From Armatimonadota bacterium (GTDB taxonomy: Bacteria > Sysuimicrobiota > Sysuimicrobiia > Sysuimicrobiales > Sysuimicrobiaceae): DNA of 64,000 nt. The stretch's first letter is position 1, and every line of letters starts with the position of its first letter. The translations under genes were made by a program, and so were the position numbers. Under the pieces are notes generated by a model that saw only the letters and a program-made list of their open reading frames with translations, was not told the DNA's origin and made no database searches. Below, piece by piece: positions 54,474-62,519 of the stretch. The stretch lies in contig JANXCW010000004.1 in the NCBI GenBank assembly GCA_025059775.1, forward strand, positions 124,001-188,000, read 5' to 3'.

Positions 54474-54934
54474 CGCAGGATCCCTCGGGCGATGGGCTCC
54501 TTGGGGGCGGCCCGGTGGAGGTCTTCGAGGGTGTAGAGGAGGTTGGCGCGGTTGTAGGTGCTGGCCTCGTAGTGTGGTGTGAAGACGATGGCCTCCGTGG
54601 GGCAGACCTCCACGCACAATCCGCAGTACTGGCATTTGTCCATCTCGATGTCAAATCGGGTGAGAACCCGCTCCTTGCCCCGACCCGTGGCTTCGATGTG
54701 GATGCAGCGGCTGGGACAGATGCGCTCACACTGGAAGCAGATGATGCACTTGTCGTTGCCGATCTCGCTGTCCACGGGGAGGGCCAGGAGTCCATGCCAG
54801 CGGGGGGAGACGTTGGACTTCTCGAGCGGGTACAGCAGGGTGGCCTTGGGTCGGGCCGCGGTGCGCAACGTCTCCCGCAGCCCCGTCACCAGCCCTCGGA
54901 CCGCCGCACTGGCTTTCTCCAGGACCGCCGGCAT
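54470..54934 (-). CDS. nuoI: NADH-quinone oxidoreductase subunit I
   Basis: 154 residues, a 2x[4Fe-4S] ferredoxin-like subunit of the complex I peripheral arm. Cluster motifs CIICFQCERICP and CQYCGLCVEVCP are complete. The N-terminal amphipathic region (about 1-35) should lie along the membrane as in other NuoI. It passes electrons towards cluster N2 in NuoB. Coupled to nuoC; 9 nt from nuoD. Confidence 0.94.
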   Translation of the reverse strand: MPAVLEKASAAVRGLVTGLRETLRTAARPKATLLYPLEKSNVSPRWHGLLALPVDSEIGNDKCIICFQCERICPSRCIHIEATGRGKERVLTRFDIEMDKCQYCGLCVEVCPTEAIVFTPHYEASTYNRANLLYTLEDLHRAAPKEPIARGILR

Positions 54935-54943
54935 TCCTCCCTC

Positions 54944-56056
54944 CTACCGATCCACGTCCGCGAGCACGATGTCGATGCTACCCAGAATGGCGATCACATC
55001 CGCCACCTTCCACCCCTTCATCATTTGGGTAAGGGCGAACAGATTCGAGAACGACGGCGCCCGGATCTTCACCCGCCACGGCGTCTCGGCGCCGTGGCTG
55101 ACGAGGTGAATCCCCAAATCCCCCCTCGGGCTTTCCACCCGGGTATACACCTCGCCCGGGGGAAGGCGTGGGGTGAGGGAGACCCGGGGTGCCCGAACCT
55201 CCCCGTCCGGCATCTGGTCGAGACACTGGAGGATGATTTTCGCGGACTCCCGCATCTCATCCATGCGCACCAGATACCGGGCAAAGCAGTCGCCCTCCGT
55301 GTACACGGGTACCTGGAACTCCACCCGGTCGTAGGCCTCGTAGGGATGGCTCTTGCGTACGTCCCAGGAGAGGCCGGAGGCCCGGGCCACGGGCCCGGAA
55401 GCTCCGAAGGCGATGGCCTGCTCCCGGGTGAGTACTCCGATCCCTTGCGTCCGGGCCTGCCAGATGGGGTTCCCGGTGAGCAATCGGTGGTACTCCTGGA
55501 GCCGGTTCAGGAAGTAGTGGCAGAACTCCCGACACCGATCGGTCCAGCCCGGAGGCAGATCCTCGTTCACCCCGCCGATCCGGAAGTAGACGTGGTGGAG
55601 CCGCCCCCCCGTGACGGACTCGAAGAGGTCCATGATGAGCTCCCGCTCCCGCATACACCACAGGAACGCGGTGGTGGCGCCAAGATCGATGCCGTAGGTC
55701 CCCAGCCACAGGAGGTGGCTGGCGATGCGCTGCAGCTCCATGAAGATGGTGCGGATGTACCGGGCCCGCTCGGGCACCGGGATCCCACCGAGGGTCTCCA
55801 CGGCCCGACAGACGGCCATCTCGTTGATGAGGGCCGCGAGGTAGTCCATTCCCCGGTCCGCGAGGGCGATGCACTGGGTGTAGTTGCGGTGCTCCATCAT
55901 CTTCTCCACGGAGGAGTGGAGGTAGCCGATGTCCGGCTGGACCTCCACGATGTTCTCCCCGTCCAGGGTGACCACCAGCCGCAACACCCCGTGCGTACTG
56001 GGGTGCTGCGGTCCCATGTTCAGGATGAGCTCCTCCGTGCGTAGGGCCTTTGCCAT
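54944..56056 (-). CDS. nuoD: NADH-quinone oxidoreductase subunit D
   Basis: 370 residues of the 49-kDa subunit, which with NuoB forms the quinone pocket. LNMGPQHPSTHGVLR, the HRNYTQCIALADRGMDY region and GGVNEDLPPGW are typical. The terminal cysteine pairs of [NiFe]-hydrogenase large subunits are absent, so this is complex I rather than a group 4 hydrogenase. It starts 2 nt after the nuoB stop. Confidence 0.95.
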   Translation of the reverse strand: MAKALRTEELILNMGPQHPSTHGVLRLVVTLDGENIVEVQPDIGYLHSSVEKMMEHRNYTQCIALADRGMDYLAALINEMAVCRAVETLGGIPVPERARYIRTIFMELQRIASHLLWLGTYGIDLGATTAFLWCMRERELIMDLFESVTGGRLHHVYFRIGGVNEDLPPGWTDRCREFCHYFLNRLQEYHRLLTGNPIWQARTQGIGVLTREQAIAFGASGPVARASGLSWDVRKSHPYEAYDRVEFQVPVYTEGDCFARYLVRMDEMRESAKIILQCLDQMPDGEVRAPRVSLTPRLPPGEVYTRVESPRGDLGIHLVSHGAETPWRVKIRAPSFSNLFALTQMMKGWKVADVIAILGSIDIVLADVDR

Positions 56057-56058
56057 TC

Positions 56059-56646
56059 CTAGGCTCCTCGGCGGGTCAGGCGCCGTTCGCGCCGGATCTT
56101 CTCCTGCAGCTTCAGCACACCCTCGATGAGGGCCTCCGGACGCGGGGGACAGCCGGGCACGTATACATCCACGGGGATGACGGTGTCGATGCCCTTGAGG
56201 ATGGAGTAGTTGTCGTAGAAGAAGGGGCCGCCGCAGGTGGCGCAGCTCCCCATGCTGATCACGTACTTGGGCTCTGGCATCTGCTCCCACAGACGCCGAA
56301 CCACGGGCGCCATCTTGATGGTGCACCGGCCGGAGACGATGATGAGGTCCGCCTGACGGGGTGTGGCCCGGGGAATGACCCCGAACCGGTCCAGGTCGAA
56401 CCGGGTGGCGAAGGCCTGCATCATCTCCATGGCGCAGCACGCGAGCCCGAAGGTCAGGGGCCAGAGGCTACTGGCCCGGGCCCAGTTCAGGACGTTCTCG
56501 ATGGTCGTCAGGAGCAGCGCCCCACCCGGCAGCTTGTACAGCACGTCCGCCAGCTGCTCGATGGGAGCCACCTGCGAGCCCTCCACGGGGATCCGCGCGA
56601 TGGAGGTCACCTCCGGGCCACCGGAAGGGATCGGGCCGTCTCTCAT
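56059..56646 (-). CDS. nuoB: NADH-quinone oxidoreductase subunit B
   Basis: 195 residues holding cluster N2. Ligands are the tandem cysteines in [10 protein letters not shown], then [10 protein letters not shown] and PGCPPRPE. The start at [10 protein letters not shown] is chosen because GGAG lies 6 nt ahead; an ATG 30 nt upstream and a TTG further out are weaker. nuoA is not upstream, which is unusual; murA is there instead, with a hairpin between. Confidence 0.93.
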   Translation of the reverse strand: MRDGPIPSGGPEVTSIARIPVEGSQVAPIEQLADVLYKLPGGALLLTTIENVLNWARASSLWPLTFGLACCAMEMMQAFATRFDLDRFGVIPRATPRQADLIIVSGRCTIKMAPVVRRLWEQMPEPKYVISMGSCATCGGPFFYDNYSILKGIDTVIPVDVYVPGCPPRPEALIEGVLKLQEKIRRERRLTRRGA

Positions 56647-56705
56647 GCTCGTCTCCGCGGAACCGTCCTGGGGCATACCCACTGCTAGATTCTGGCACAA
56701 GAAGC

Positions 56706-56724
56706 GCCTGCCCTCAAGGCAGGC
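56706..56724 (-). terminator. 7-bp hairpin spanning the murA stop codon
   Basis: GCCTGCC and GGCAGGC around a 5-nt loop that contains the murA TGA. CTTCTTGT follows, a weak T-rich tail. It lies between murA and nuoB and may partly uncouple the two units. Confidence 0.4.
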
Positions 56725-58015
56725 TGGATCCCGTGGTGAGCACGGGGGACTCCACCACCTTCACCCGCCGTACGTCCGCACCGAGCCCCCGCAGCTTCTC
56801 GTCCAACCCCTCGTATTTCCGGTCGATGTGCTCCACCCCGTGGATCTCCGTCACCCCTTCAGCCACCAGCCCGGCCACCACCATGGCAGCCCCTCCCCGG
56901 ATGTCCAGGGCCTGGACGGCCGCCCCCGTCAACCGTTCCACCCCTCGCAGATACGCGGTGTTGCCCTCCACCCGGATATCCGCCCCCAGCTTCAGGAGCT
57001 CGTAAGCGTAGCCCATGCGGCCGTCGTAGATGGTCTCCCGGATCACCGCCTCGCCCTCCGCGGTGGCCAGCATGGCCACGAAGGGGGGGTGGAGGTCCGT
57101 GGCGAAGCCGGGGAAGGGTGCGGTGTCGATGTCCACGGCCCGCAGGCGCCGCTGGGCCCGCACCCGTACCCGGTCCGTGTTCGCCTCGATCTCACACCCG
57201 GCCTCCGCGAGCTTCGTGAGCAGGGCGGTGACGTGCTCTGGGATGAGCCCGTCCACCTCCACATCTCCCCGGGTGGCGGCGCCCGCGATGAGGTACGTAC
57301 CCGCCTCAATGCGGTCCGGGATGACCGCAGTGCGGGCCCCGTGGAGCTCCCGGACGCCCTCGATGAGGATGGTGGGCGTGCCTGCACCGCGGATGCGGGC
57401 CCCCATGAGGTTCAGGAACACCGCGGTGTCCGTGACCTCCGGTTCCAGGGCCGCGTTGTGGAGCACGGTGGTGCCCCGGGCCAGGGTGGCGGCCAGCATG
57501 AGGTTGATGGTGGTGCCCACGCTGCGGCGCGGCACGTAGAACTCCGTCCCCCTGACCTCCCCCGCCCACCCGACCATGTACCCCCGCCCCGTCGTGACCT
57601 CCGCGCCCAGGGCCTGGAACCCTCGGATGTGGAAGTCCACGGGCCGACCGCCGATGCTATCCCCGCCGGGGAGCCCCACCTCGAACCGTCGGAACCGCGC
57701 GAGCAACACACCCGCGGCGTAGTAGGAGCCCCGGATGCGGCCACACAGATCCGCGGGGGCGTGGATCCTCTCAAGCCCGCGGGCGTCGATGGTGCAGATC
57801 CCCCCTGCCACCTCCACCTCGCAGCCCAGGGCCCGCAGGATGTCCGCCATCACCAGGACGTCGCGGCAATGTGGGACGTTCTCGATCACGGAGACGTCCG
57901 CGGCCAGGGCCGCGGCGGCCATGATGGGAAGCACGGTGTTCACCGCACCGGCCACCCGGACCGTCCCCTGCAGCTTCCCTCCCCCCCGCACGACCAGGAG
58001 CTCGGTGGCGCTCAT
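56714..58015 (-). CDS. murA: MurA-like UDP-GlcNAc 1-carboxyvinyltransferase with altered active site
   Basis: 433 residues, two inverse alpha-beta barrel halves, aligned to MurA along the whole length. Retained positions include Arg95 (RGS, E. coli R91), Arg124 (R120), the [10 protein letters not shown] aspartate (D305) and the DIRGGAAM arginine (R397). Two key positions differ. The loop cysteine that fosfomycin alkylates (E. coli C115) is Asp119 in [11 protein letters not shown], and the PEP-contacting lysine (E. coli K22 in GAKN) is Val25 in GAVN. Asp at 115 is known in fosfomycin-resistant MurA; loss of K22 is not expected in an active enzyme. Coupled to ireB by ATGA overlap. Confidence 0.87.
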   Translation of the reverse strand: MSATELLVVRGGGKLQGTVRVAGAVNTVLPIMAAAALAADVSVIENVPHCRDVLVMADILRALGCEVEVAGGICTIDARGLERIHAPADLCGRIRGSYYAAGVLLARFRRFEVGLPGGDSIGGRPVDFHIRGFQALGAEVTTGRGYMVGWAGEVRGTEFYVPRRSVGTTINLMLAATLARGTTVLHNAALEPEVTDTAVFLNLMGARIRGAGTPTILIEGVRELHGARTAVIPDRIEAGTYLIAGAATRGDVEVDGLIPEHVTALLTKLAEAGCEIEANTDRVRVRAQRRLRAVDIDTAPFPGFATDLHPPFVAMLATAEGEAVIRETIYDGRMGYAYELLKLGADIRVEGNTAYLRGVERLTGAAVQALDIRGGAAMVVAGLVAEGVTEIHGVEHIDRKYEGLDEKLRGLGADVRRVKVVESPVLTTGSSLP

Positions 58016-58281
58016 GCCGACCTCAACGCGGGCTCGATCCGCTGCTCCACGTAAAAGCGCACCAGCTCATCGAGGATCCGGTCCCGGCTCACCCTGCGGA
58101 TAAGGGAGCGGGCCCTCCGGTGGCTGGTGATGTAGGTGGGATCCCCGCTGAGGAGGTAGCCCACCAGCTGGTCCCGGGGGCTGTAGCCCCGCTCCCGCAA
58201 AGCCCGGTACACCTCCAGCAGGATGCGGAAGACATCCTCCTCTCCTTCCCCCACCCGGTAGATCCCCGTCTGCTCCGTCAC
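58012..58281 (-). CDS. ireB: IreB/ReoM family regulator (UPF0297)
   Basis: 89 residues, the exact family size. [21 protein letters not shown] and the [12 protein letters not shown] end match UPF0297. In Enterococcus IreB and Listeria ReoM are phosphorylated on N-terminal threonines by a PASTA kinase; ReoM then controls ClpCP degradation of MurA. Thr2 and Thr5 here sit where those threonines lie. In Bacillota the gene is next to ruvX; here it directly precedes and overlaps murA. GTG start overlaps the menG stop (GTGA). Confidence 0.9.
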   Translation of the reverse strand: MTEQTGIYRVGEGEEDVFRILLEVYRALRERGYSPRDQLVGYLLSGDPTYITSHRRARSLIRRVSRDRILDELVRFYVEQRIEPALRSA

Positions 58282-59024
58282 CCTTCTCCCTCCCCTCGGG
58301 GCTTGCAGGCCACGTACACCGCCACGGCGCCACCTGCCAGGTCGTGCACCTCCACCGGCGCGAATCCCGCGTGCTTGAGGATTTCCGGAAACTCCCGCTG
58401 GTCCGGCCACTCCCGGATGGAGACCGGCAGGTAGAGGTAGGCGTCCGGATGCCGGGAAAGGCAGTGCCCCACCCAAGGGATCACGGTGAAGGAGTAGAGG
58501 TCGTAGAGGGATCGGAACAGAGGGTTCCGGGGCTGGCCGAACTCCAGGATCACCAGCCGTCCACCCGGCCGCAGGACCCGATGGAGCTCCCGCAGGGCCC
58601 GGTCCAGATCTGCCACGTTGCGGATCCCGAACCCCACCGTGGCGGCATGGAAGGCCTCATCCGGGAGCGGGAGGGATTCCGCATCACCCTGCACAAACCA
58701 CAGCCCCTTCCGGCTCCCCGCGCGGGAACGGGCCACCTCCACCATGGGACCCGAGAAGTCCACCCCTACCACCCGGCCGGCTGCCCCCGCCCGCTCCCAG
58801 AGCAACAGGGCGAGGTCCCCGGTCCCGCAGCAGACGTCGAGGGCAGCGTCTCCCGGCGCGATTCCGGTGCACGCCACCGCGAACCGTTTCCACCGACGGT
58901 GCAGTCCGAGGCTCAGCAGGCCGTTCAGGAGGTCGTAACGGCGGGCAATGCGGCTGAACATGGCGCGCACGTACGCCCGCTTCTGCTCCGGAGGGAGGGA
59001 AGAACGGCCCGCCTGGATCGCCAC
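58278..59024 (-). CDS. menG: Demethylmenaquinone/ubiquinone C-methyltransferase
   Basis: 248 residues of the UbiE/MenG family: [20 protein letters not shown] near the N-terminus, SAM-binding [11 protein letters not shown], and [13 protein letters not shown]-type motif. It carries out the last methylation of menaquinone, consistent with quinone-using nuo genes next door. The GTG start has no ribosome site, but a TACAAT -10 ends 7 nt before it, suggesting a leaderless mRNA. Confidence 0.92.
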   Translation of the reverse strand: MAIQAGRSSLPPEQKRAYVRAMFSRIARRYDLLNGLLSLGLHRRWKRFAVACTGIAPGDAALDVCCGTGDLALLLWERAGAAGRVVGVDFSGPMVEVARSRAGSRKGLWFVQGDAESLPLPDEAFHAATVGFGIRNVADLDRALRELHRVLRPGGRLVILEFGQPRNPLFRSLYDLYSFTVIPWVGHCLSRHPDAYLYLPVSIREWPDQREFPEILKHAGFAPVEVHDLAGGAVAVYVACKPRGEGEG

Positions 59025-59031
59025 GGGGAGT

Positions 59032-59037
59032 ATTGTA
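59032..59037 (-). promoter_or_regulatory. -10 element TACAAT for leaderless menG
   Basis: TACAAT on the minus strand lies between the tRNA 3' end and menG, with exactly 7 nt before the GTG. The -35 region would fall in the tRNA T-arm and is weak. Transcription would begin at or near the GTG. Confidence 0.45.
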
Positions 59038-59042
59038 CGACA

Positions 59043-59114
59043 TGGGCCCGCCAGGATTCGAACCTGGAACCAACCGGTTATGAGCCGGCCGCTCTGCCGT
59101 TGAGCTACGGGCCC
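59043..59114 (-). tRNA. tRNA with CAT anticodon (Met elongator or Ile2)
   Basis: 72 nt fold as a full cloverleaf: acceptor GGGCCCG/CGGGCCC plus discriminator A, D-stem GCTC/GAGC, anticodon stem GCCGG/CCGGT with loop CTCATAA, T-arm CCAGG-TTCGAAT-CCTGG. The 3' CCA is not encoded. CAT can be methionine or, after lysidine modification, isoleucine AUA; I cannot decide. The first 10 nt overlap the truA coding end. Confidence 0.95.
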
Positions 59115-59860
59115 GTCCGGAATTCAGTATATCCTACCCGCACCAGGTACAACCCGCCCGCCTCCACCACGGGGCCTGCCAGCTGGTTGTTCCGGGCCGC
59201 CAGCAACTCCGGCATGGACTCCGGGAAGCGTCTCCCTGATCCCACCTCCAGCAGGGTTCCCACCATCATCCGTACCATGTGCCGCAGAAACCGGTCCGCC
59301 ACCGCCTCCACTACCACCAGCGGCCCCCGCGGCAGGACGACCAGCCGGTACAGGGTGCAGAGGGTGGTGCGGGGGTTGCTCCCCACCGCGCAGAAGGTGG
59401 CGAAGTCGTGCCGGCCCACGAGATACGAGGCCGCCTGTTGCATGGCCGCTAGATCCAGCCTTCCTTCCCAGAAGAGGGCCCGGTTCAACAGCAGCGGGTT
59501 CCGCCCGGGCCGGTTCCAGACCAGGTAGCGGTAGGCCCGCCAGCGGGCGTCCCGCCGGGCGTGGAACCCCTCCGGAGCTTCCTCCGCGCACCGCACCGCA
59601 ATATCCGGAGGCAGGTGGTGGTTGAGGGCCCCCATGAACCGTTCCGCCGGGAGGGCGGAGGAGGTTCGGAAGTGGGCCACCTGTGCGAGGGCGTGCACCC
59701 CGGCATCCGTGCGGCCCGCTCCTACCACCCGTACGGTCTCGCCCGTCACCCGGGCCACGGCCTTCTCCAGCTCCTCCTGGATGGAAGGGGCCCTGGGCTG
59801 GCGCTGCCAGCCCGCATAACGGGTTCCGTCGTAGGCCACCAGGAGTCTGATGGTGCGCAC
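59105..59860 (-). CDS. truA: tRNA pseudouridine-38/39/40 synthase
   Basis: 251 residues from GTG: RTIRLLVAYDGTRYAGWQ start, catalytic Asp52 in GAGRTDAGVHA, and RFLRHMVRMMVG in the second half. It isomerises uridines in the anticodon arm. GTG at 59,860 with GAGG ahead is preferred; a GTG two codons upstream is possible. Its last codons and TAG are nucleotides 1-10 of the downstream tRNA, so the two genes share sequence. Confidence 0.94.
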   Translation of the reverse strand: MRTIRLLVAYDGTRYAGWQRQPRAPSIQEELEKAVARVTGETVRVVGAGRTDAGVHALAQVAHFRTSSALPAERFMGALNHHLPPDIAVRCAEEAPEGFHARRDARWRAYRYLVWNRPGRNPLLLNRALFWEGRLDLAAMQQAASYLVGRHDFATFCAVGSNPRTTLCTLYRLVVLPRGPLVVVEAVADRFLRHMVRMMVGTLLEVGSGRRFPESMPELLAARNNQLAGPVVEAGGLYLVRVGYTEFRTGP

Positions 59861-59903
59861 GGCCACCTCGCCCGGCAAAATGGTGGGGGGCTGGAGGACT
59901 TCC

Positions 59904-60395
59904 GTGCAACCGAAACCCCTCATCCGCACCCAGGATCCGCGGCCTCTCCTTCCCCGCCTCGTGGCCGTTTACCGGAGAGCCTACCGGGGGCTTGAGGCGT
60001 ACGCGTACCGTACGGACCGGGAGGTGACGGAATACCTCCGGTGGCTGTACAAGCGGGACCCGGAGGGATTTCTGGTGGCCTCCCTGGACGAGGAAGTCGT
60101 AGGGTTCATCGCCACGGACGCTCGCTGGGTAGACTATCAGGGGGAACGTATCGGCGAGATTCACGAGTTGGCGGTGGACGACCGCTACCAAGGGCGGGGT
60201 ATCGGCAGGGCCCTGTGCCTGGCGGGCCTTGGGTACCTGCGGGACCGAGGACACCGGCGGTTCGGACTTTGGGTGGGCGAATCCAACCTGCGGGCCCAGG
60301 CCCTGTACGAGAAGCTGGGGTTCCGGAAAGTGGGGCAGTGGGGAATCTGGATACGGATGATCAAGGACGCCCCACAATCCGGATCAGCGACTTAA
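59904..60395 (+). CDS. GNAT family N-acetyltransferase
   Basis: 163 residues. Acetyl-CoA-binding motif A is RYQGRGIGRAL in the middle, with ELAVDDRY before it and NLRAQALYEKLGFRKVG after it. Such enzymes acetylate amines on small molecules or protein N-termini; the target is unknown. The GTG start is set by GGAGGA 5 nt upstream; an in-frame ATG 24 nt earlier lacks a site. Divergent from truA; its last 35 nt overlap the convergent M20 peptidase gene. Confidence 0.87.
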   Translation: MQPKPLIRTQDPRPLLPRLVAVYRRAYRGLEAYAYRTDREVTEYLRWLYKRDPEGFLVASLDEEVVGFIATDARWVDYQGERIGEIHELAVDDRYQGRGIGRALCLAGLGYLRDRGHRRFGLWVGESNLRAQALYEKLGFRKVGQWGIWIRMIKDAPQSGSAT

Positions 60396-61449
60396 GCACC
60401 CGGGCCGCATCCGCCACCTGCTGGAGCGCCACGTGCTCGAAGGCCGTGTGGGCCACCGCGAGCCGCCCGGGACCGAACACCACCGCGGGGATTCCCACGG
60501 AGACCAGGTTCTCCGCATCGGTCCAGCTCCGGATGGCCCCCAGCCGCGCGGGCTGACCCAGGGCCTGTCCATATGCCTCCCGGAGGAGGGTTACCACGGG
60601 GGCGTCTTCCGGAAGCGCAAAGGGTTGGCTCTCATCGAGGATCTCCGCGGCTCCGCCATGTGCCTCAACCACCCGCAGGACCTCCTGCTTGACGGCCTCC
60701 ATATCCTGCCCCGGGAGGACTCGGAAGTCCACGTGGAGGGTGCACCGGTCCGGAACGAGGAGTGCCGGCCGACCGCCCCGGATCTCCATCACGTTAAACC
60801 CGCCCCGGCCTACCAGGGGATGTTCGGCCCGCACGAACGCCATGGTCTGGAACGCCGCGAGAAGCTGTGCGGCCCGCAGAATGGCGTTCTGCCCCGCCTC
60901 GAACTCCCCGCCGTGAGCGGGGACCCCCGCAAGCTCGATGCGCACCTCCAGGCTCCCGGCCTCTACGGGGCAAATGCGGAGCTCCGTGGGCTCCAGCACC
61001 ACGGCCGCCTCTGGCCGCACCGCCTCGGGCAACACCTTGCTCCCCAGTCCTTCTCGCTCCTCGTCCACGGTGAAGGCTACGGCCACGGGCAGCTCCCGGA
61101 CCTCCGGGGTCTCTTCTAGGGCGAGGAGGATGGCCGCAATCCCGGCCTTGACGTCCGCACTTCCCCGCCCCCACACGCACCCCGCCTCCACCCGGGGGCG
61201 GCTCAGCTCCGGGGGATCTTCCAGGGAAACCGTGTCCGCGTGGGCGGTGAGCAGAAGTTTTGGCCGCTCCGCTCCCTTCCAGATCAAGTTGGCCCGGTCC
61301 TCCACCACGGGCTGCCGGAAAGGCCGCAGCCCCAGGGATTCCAGCCTGGCCTCCAGGTACACCAGGAGGGCCTGCTCCCGACCCGTGGGGCTCGGGATGG
61401 ACACAAGGCGACACAGCTCCCGCCGCGCCCGCTCCAGCAGGGGCTCCAT
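60361..61449 (-). CDS. M20 family metallopeptidase (ArgE/DapE/CPG2-like)
   Basis: 362 residues with the dizinc site: LLTAHADTV (His, Asp), WGRGSADVKAG, VDEEREGLGS (catalytic Glu pair), LEPTELRI, and the closing VAHTAFEHV. A dimerisation lid domain lies between. Family members remove acyl groups from amino acids or succinyl-diaminopimelate. Since dap genes are elsewhere in the window a DapE-like role is possible but unproven. ATG of MEPLLERA is chosen; a TATGAT box ends 7 nt before it and there is no ribosome site. Confidence 0.87.
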   Translation of the reverse strand: MEPLLERARRELCRLVSIPSPTGREQALLVYLEARLESLGLRPFRQPVVEDRANLIWKGAERPKLLLTAHADTVSLEDPPELSRPRVEAGCVWGRGSADVKAGIAAILLALEETPEVRELPVAVAFTVDEEREGLGSKVLPEAVRPEAAVVLEPTELRICPVEAGSLEVRIELAGVPAHGGEFEAGQNAILRAAQLLAAFQTMAFVRAEHPLVGRGGFNVMEIRGGRPALLVPDRCTLHVDFRVLPGQDMEAVKQEVLRVVEAHGGAAEILDESQPFALPEDAPVVTLLREAYGQALGQPARLGAIRSWTDAENLVSVGIPAVVFGPGRLAVAHTAFEHVALQQVADAARVLKSLIRIVGRP

Positions 61450-61456
61450 CGAGCCG

Positions 61457-61462
61457 ATCATA
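61457..61462 (-). promoter_or_regulatory. -10 element TATGAT for leaderless M20 peptidase
   Basis: TATGAT on the minus strand ends exactly 7 nt before the ATG, the same spacing as at menG. No strong -35 is seen. If real, the mRNA begins at the start codon. Confidence 0.45.
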
Positions 61463-61512
61463 CCGCACGGGATACAGGAACTCTCCAACCGGGGCGGGAA
61501 ATTTACGGTACC

Positions 61513-62517
61513 GTGATCCTGGACGCGAGCCTCCCTCAGGGTTCCCTGCGGCAGGTACCGGAGGTGGCCCGGCTGGCAGAGCGGTTCGGGATAGGATGTC
61601 TGTGGGCCAACGAGACCCAGCACGATCCCTTCCTCCCCGGGCCACTGGTGTACGCCCACACCCGGCGGCTCCTCTTCGGCACCGCCATCGCGGTGGCCTT
61701 CGTCCGAAGTCCCACCATCCTCGCCCACACCGCCTGGGACCTGGCAGAGCACAGCGGCGGCCGGTTCCTTCTGGGCCTGGGAACCCAGGTACGGGCCCAC
61801 GTGGAGCGGCGGTTCGGCATGCCCTGGCCGCCCTCCCCGATCGCGAAGCTGCGGGAGCAGATCCAGGCCATCCGGGCCCTGTGGCGGTGCTGGCAAGCCG
61901 GGGAGCGACTAGCTCTCCGAGGCCGGTACCACACCCTTACCCTGATGTCGCCCTTCTTCAATCCCGGCCCCATTCCCCACCCGCAAATCCCCATCTACGT
62001 GGCGGGCGTGAACCGGGGGCTAGTGCGCCTGGCGGGAGAGGTGGGAGACGGGCTCCACGTGCACCCCCTGCACTCCGTGAAGTACCTGCGGGAGGTGGTC
62101 CTCCCCGCCCTGGAAGAGGGAGCCCAGCGGAGCGGCCGAAGCCGGCGGGAGATCGTGGTTTCCGCCTCGGTGATGATGGCCACGAACCCGGAGGAGCGGG
62201 AATTCCTGCGGTCTCAGGTGGCCTTCTACGCCAGCACCCCTTCGTACCGGACGGTGCTCGGGGTGCACGGTTGGGAGGAAGTGGGCGAGCGGCTCTCCCG
62301 GCTTGCCCGCGCAGGCCAGTGGCCGGAGATGGCGAGGCTCGTGCCGGACGAGATGCTGGAGACGTTCTGCGTGGTGGCAGAGGCAGAAGAGGTCCCAGAC
62401 GCGCTTCGGGCACGCTACGGGGACGTGGTGGATCGAATTACCCCATACTTCCCGCTGGTTCCTGGAGAGCGGGAGAGGCTGTGGAGGGCTCTTGCGCGGG
62501 CCTTCGGAGGGGGATAG
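61513..62517 (+). CDS. LLM class F420-dependent oxidoreductase
   Basis: 334 residues of the luciferase-like family: LAERFGIGCLWANETQHDP, a LLFGTAIAVAFVRSPTILA strand-helix, GGRFLLGLGTQ, and IPIYVAGVNRG in the second half. The closest pattern is the TIGR03617-type F420-dependent group, which implies coenzyme F420 in this organism; FMN use cannot be excluded. GTG is the only plausible start and has no ribosome site. It ends 2 nt from the convergent sugar transferase. Confidence 0.85.
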   Translation: MILDASLPQGSLRQVPEVARLAERFGIGCLWANETQHDPFLPGPLVYAHTRRLLFGTAIAVAFVRSPTILAHTAWDLAEHSGGRFLLGLGTQVRAHVERRFGMPWPPSPIAKLREQIQAIRALWRCWQAGERLALRGRYHTLTLMSPFFNPGPIPHPQIPIYVAGVNRGLVRLAGEVGDGLHVHPLHSVKYLREVVLPALEEGAQRSGRSRREIVVSASVMMATNPEEREFLRSQVAFYASTPSYRTVLGVHGWEEVGERLSRLARAGQWPEMARLVPDEMLETFCVVAEAEEVPDALRARYGDVVDRITPYFPLVPGERERLWRALARAFGGG

Positions 62518-62519
62518 GA

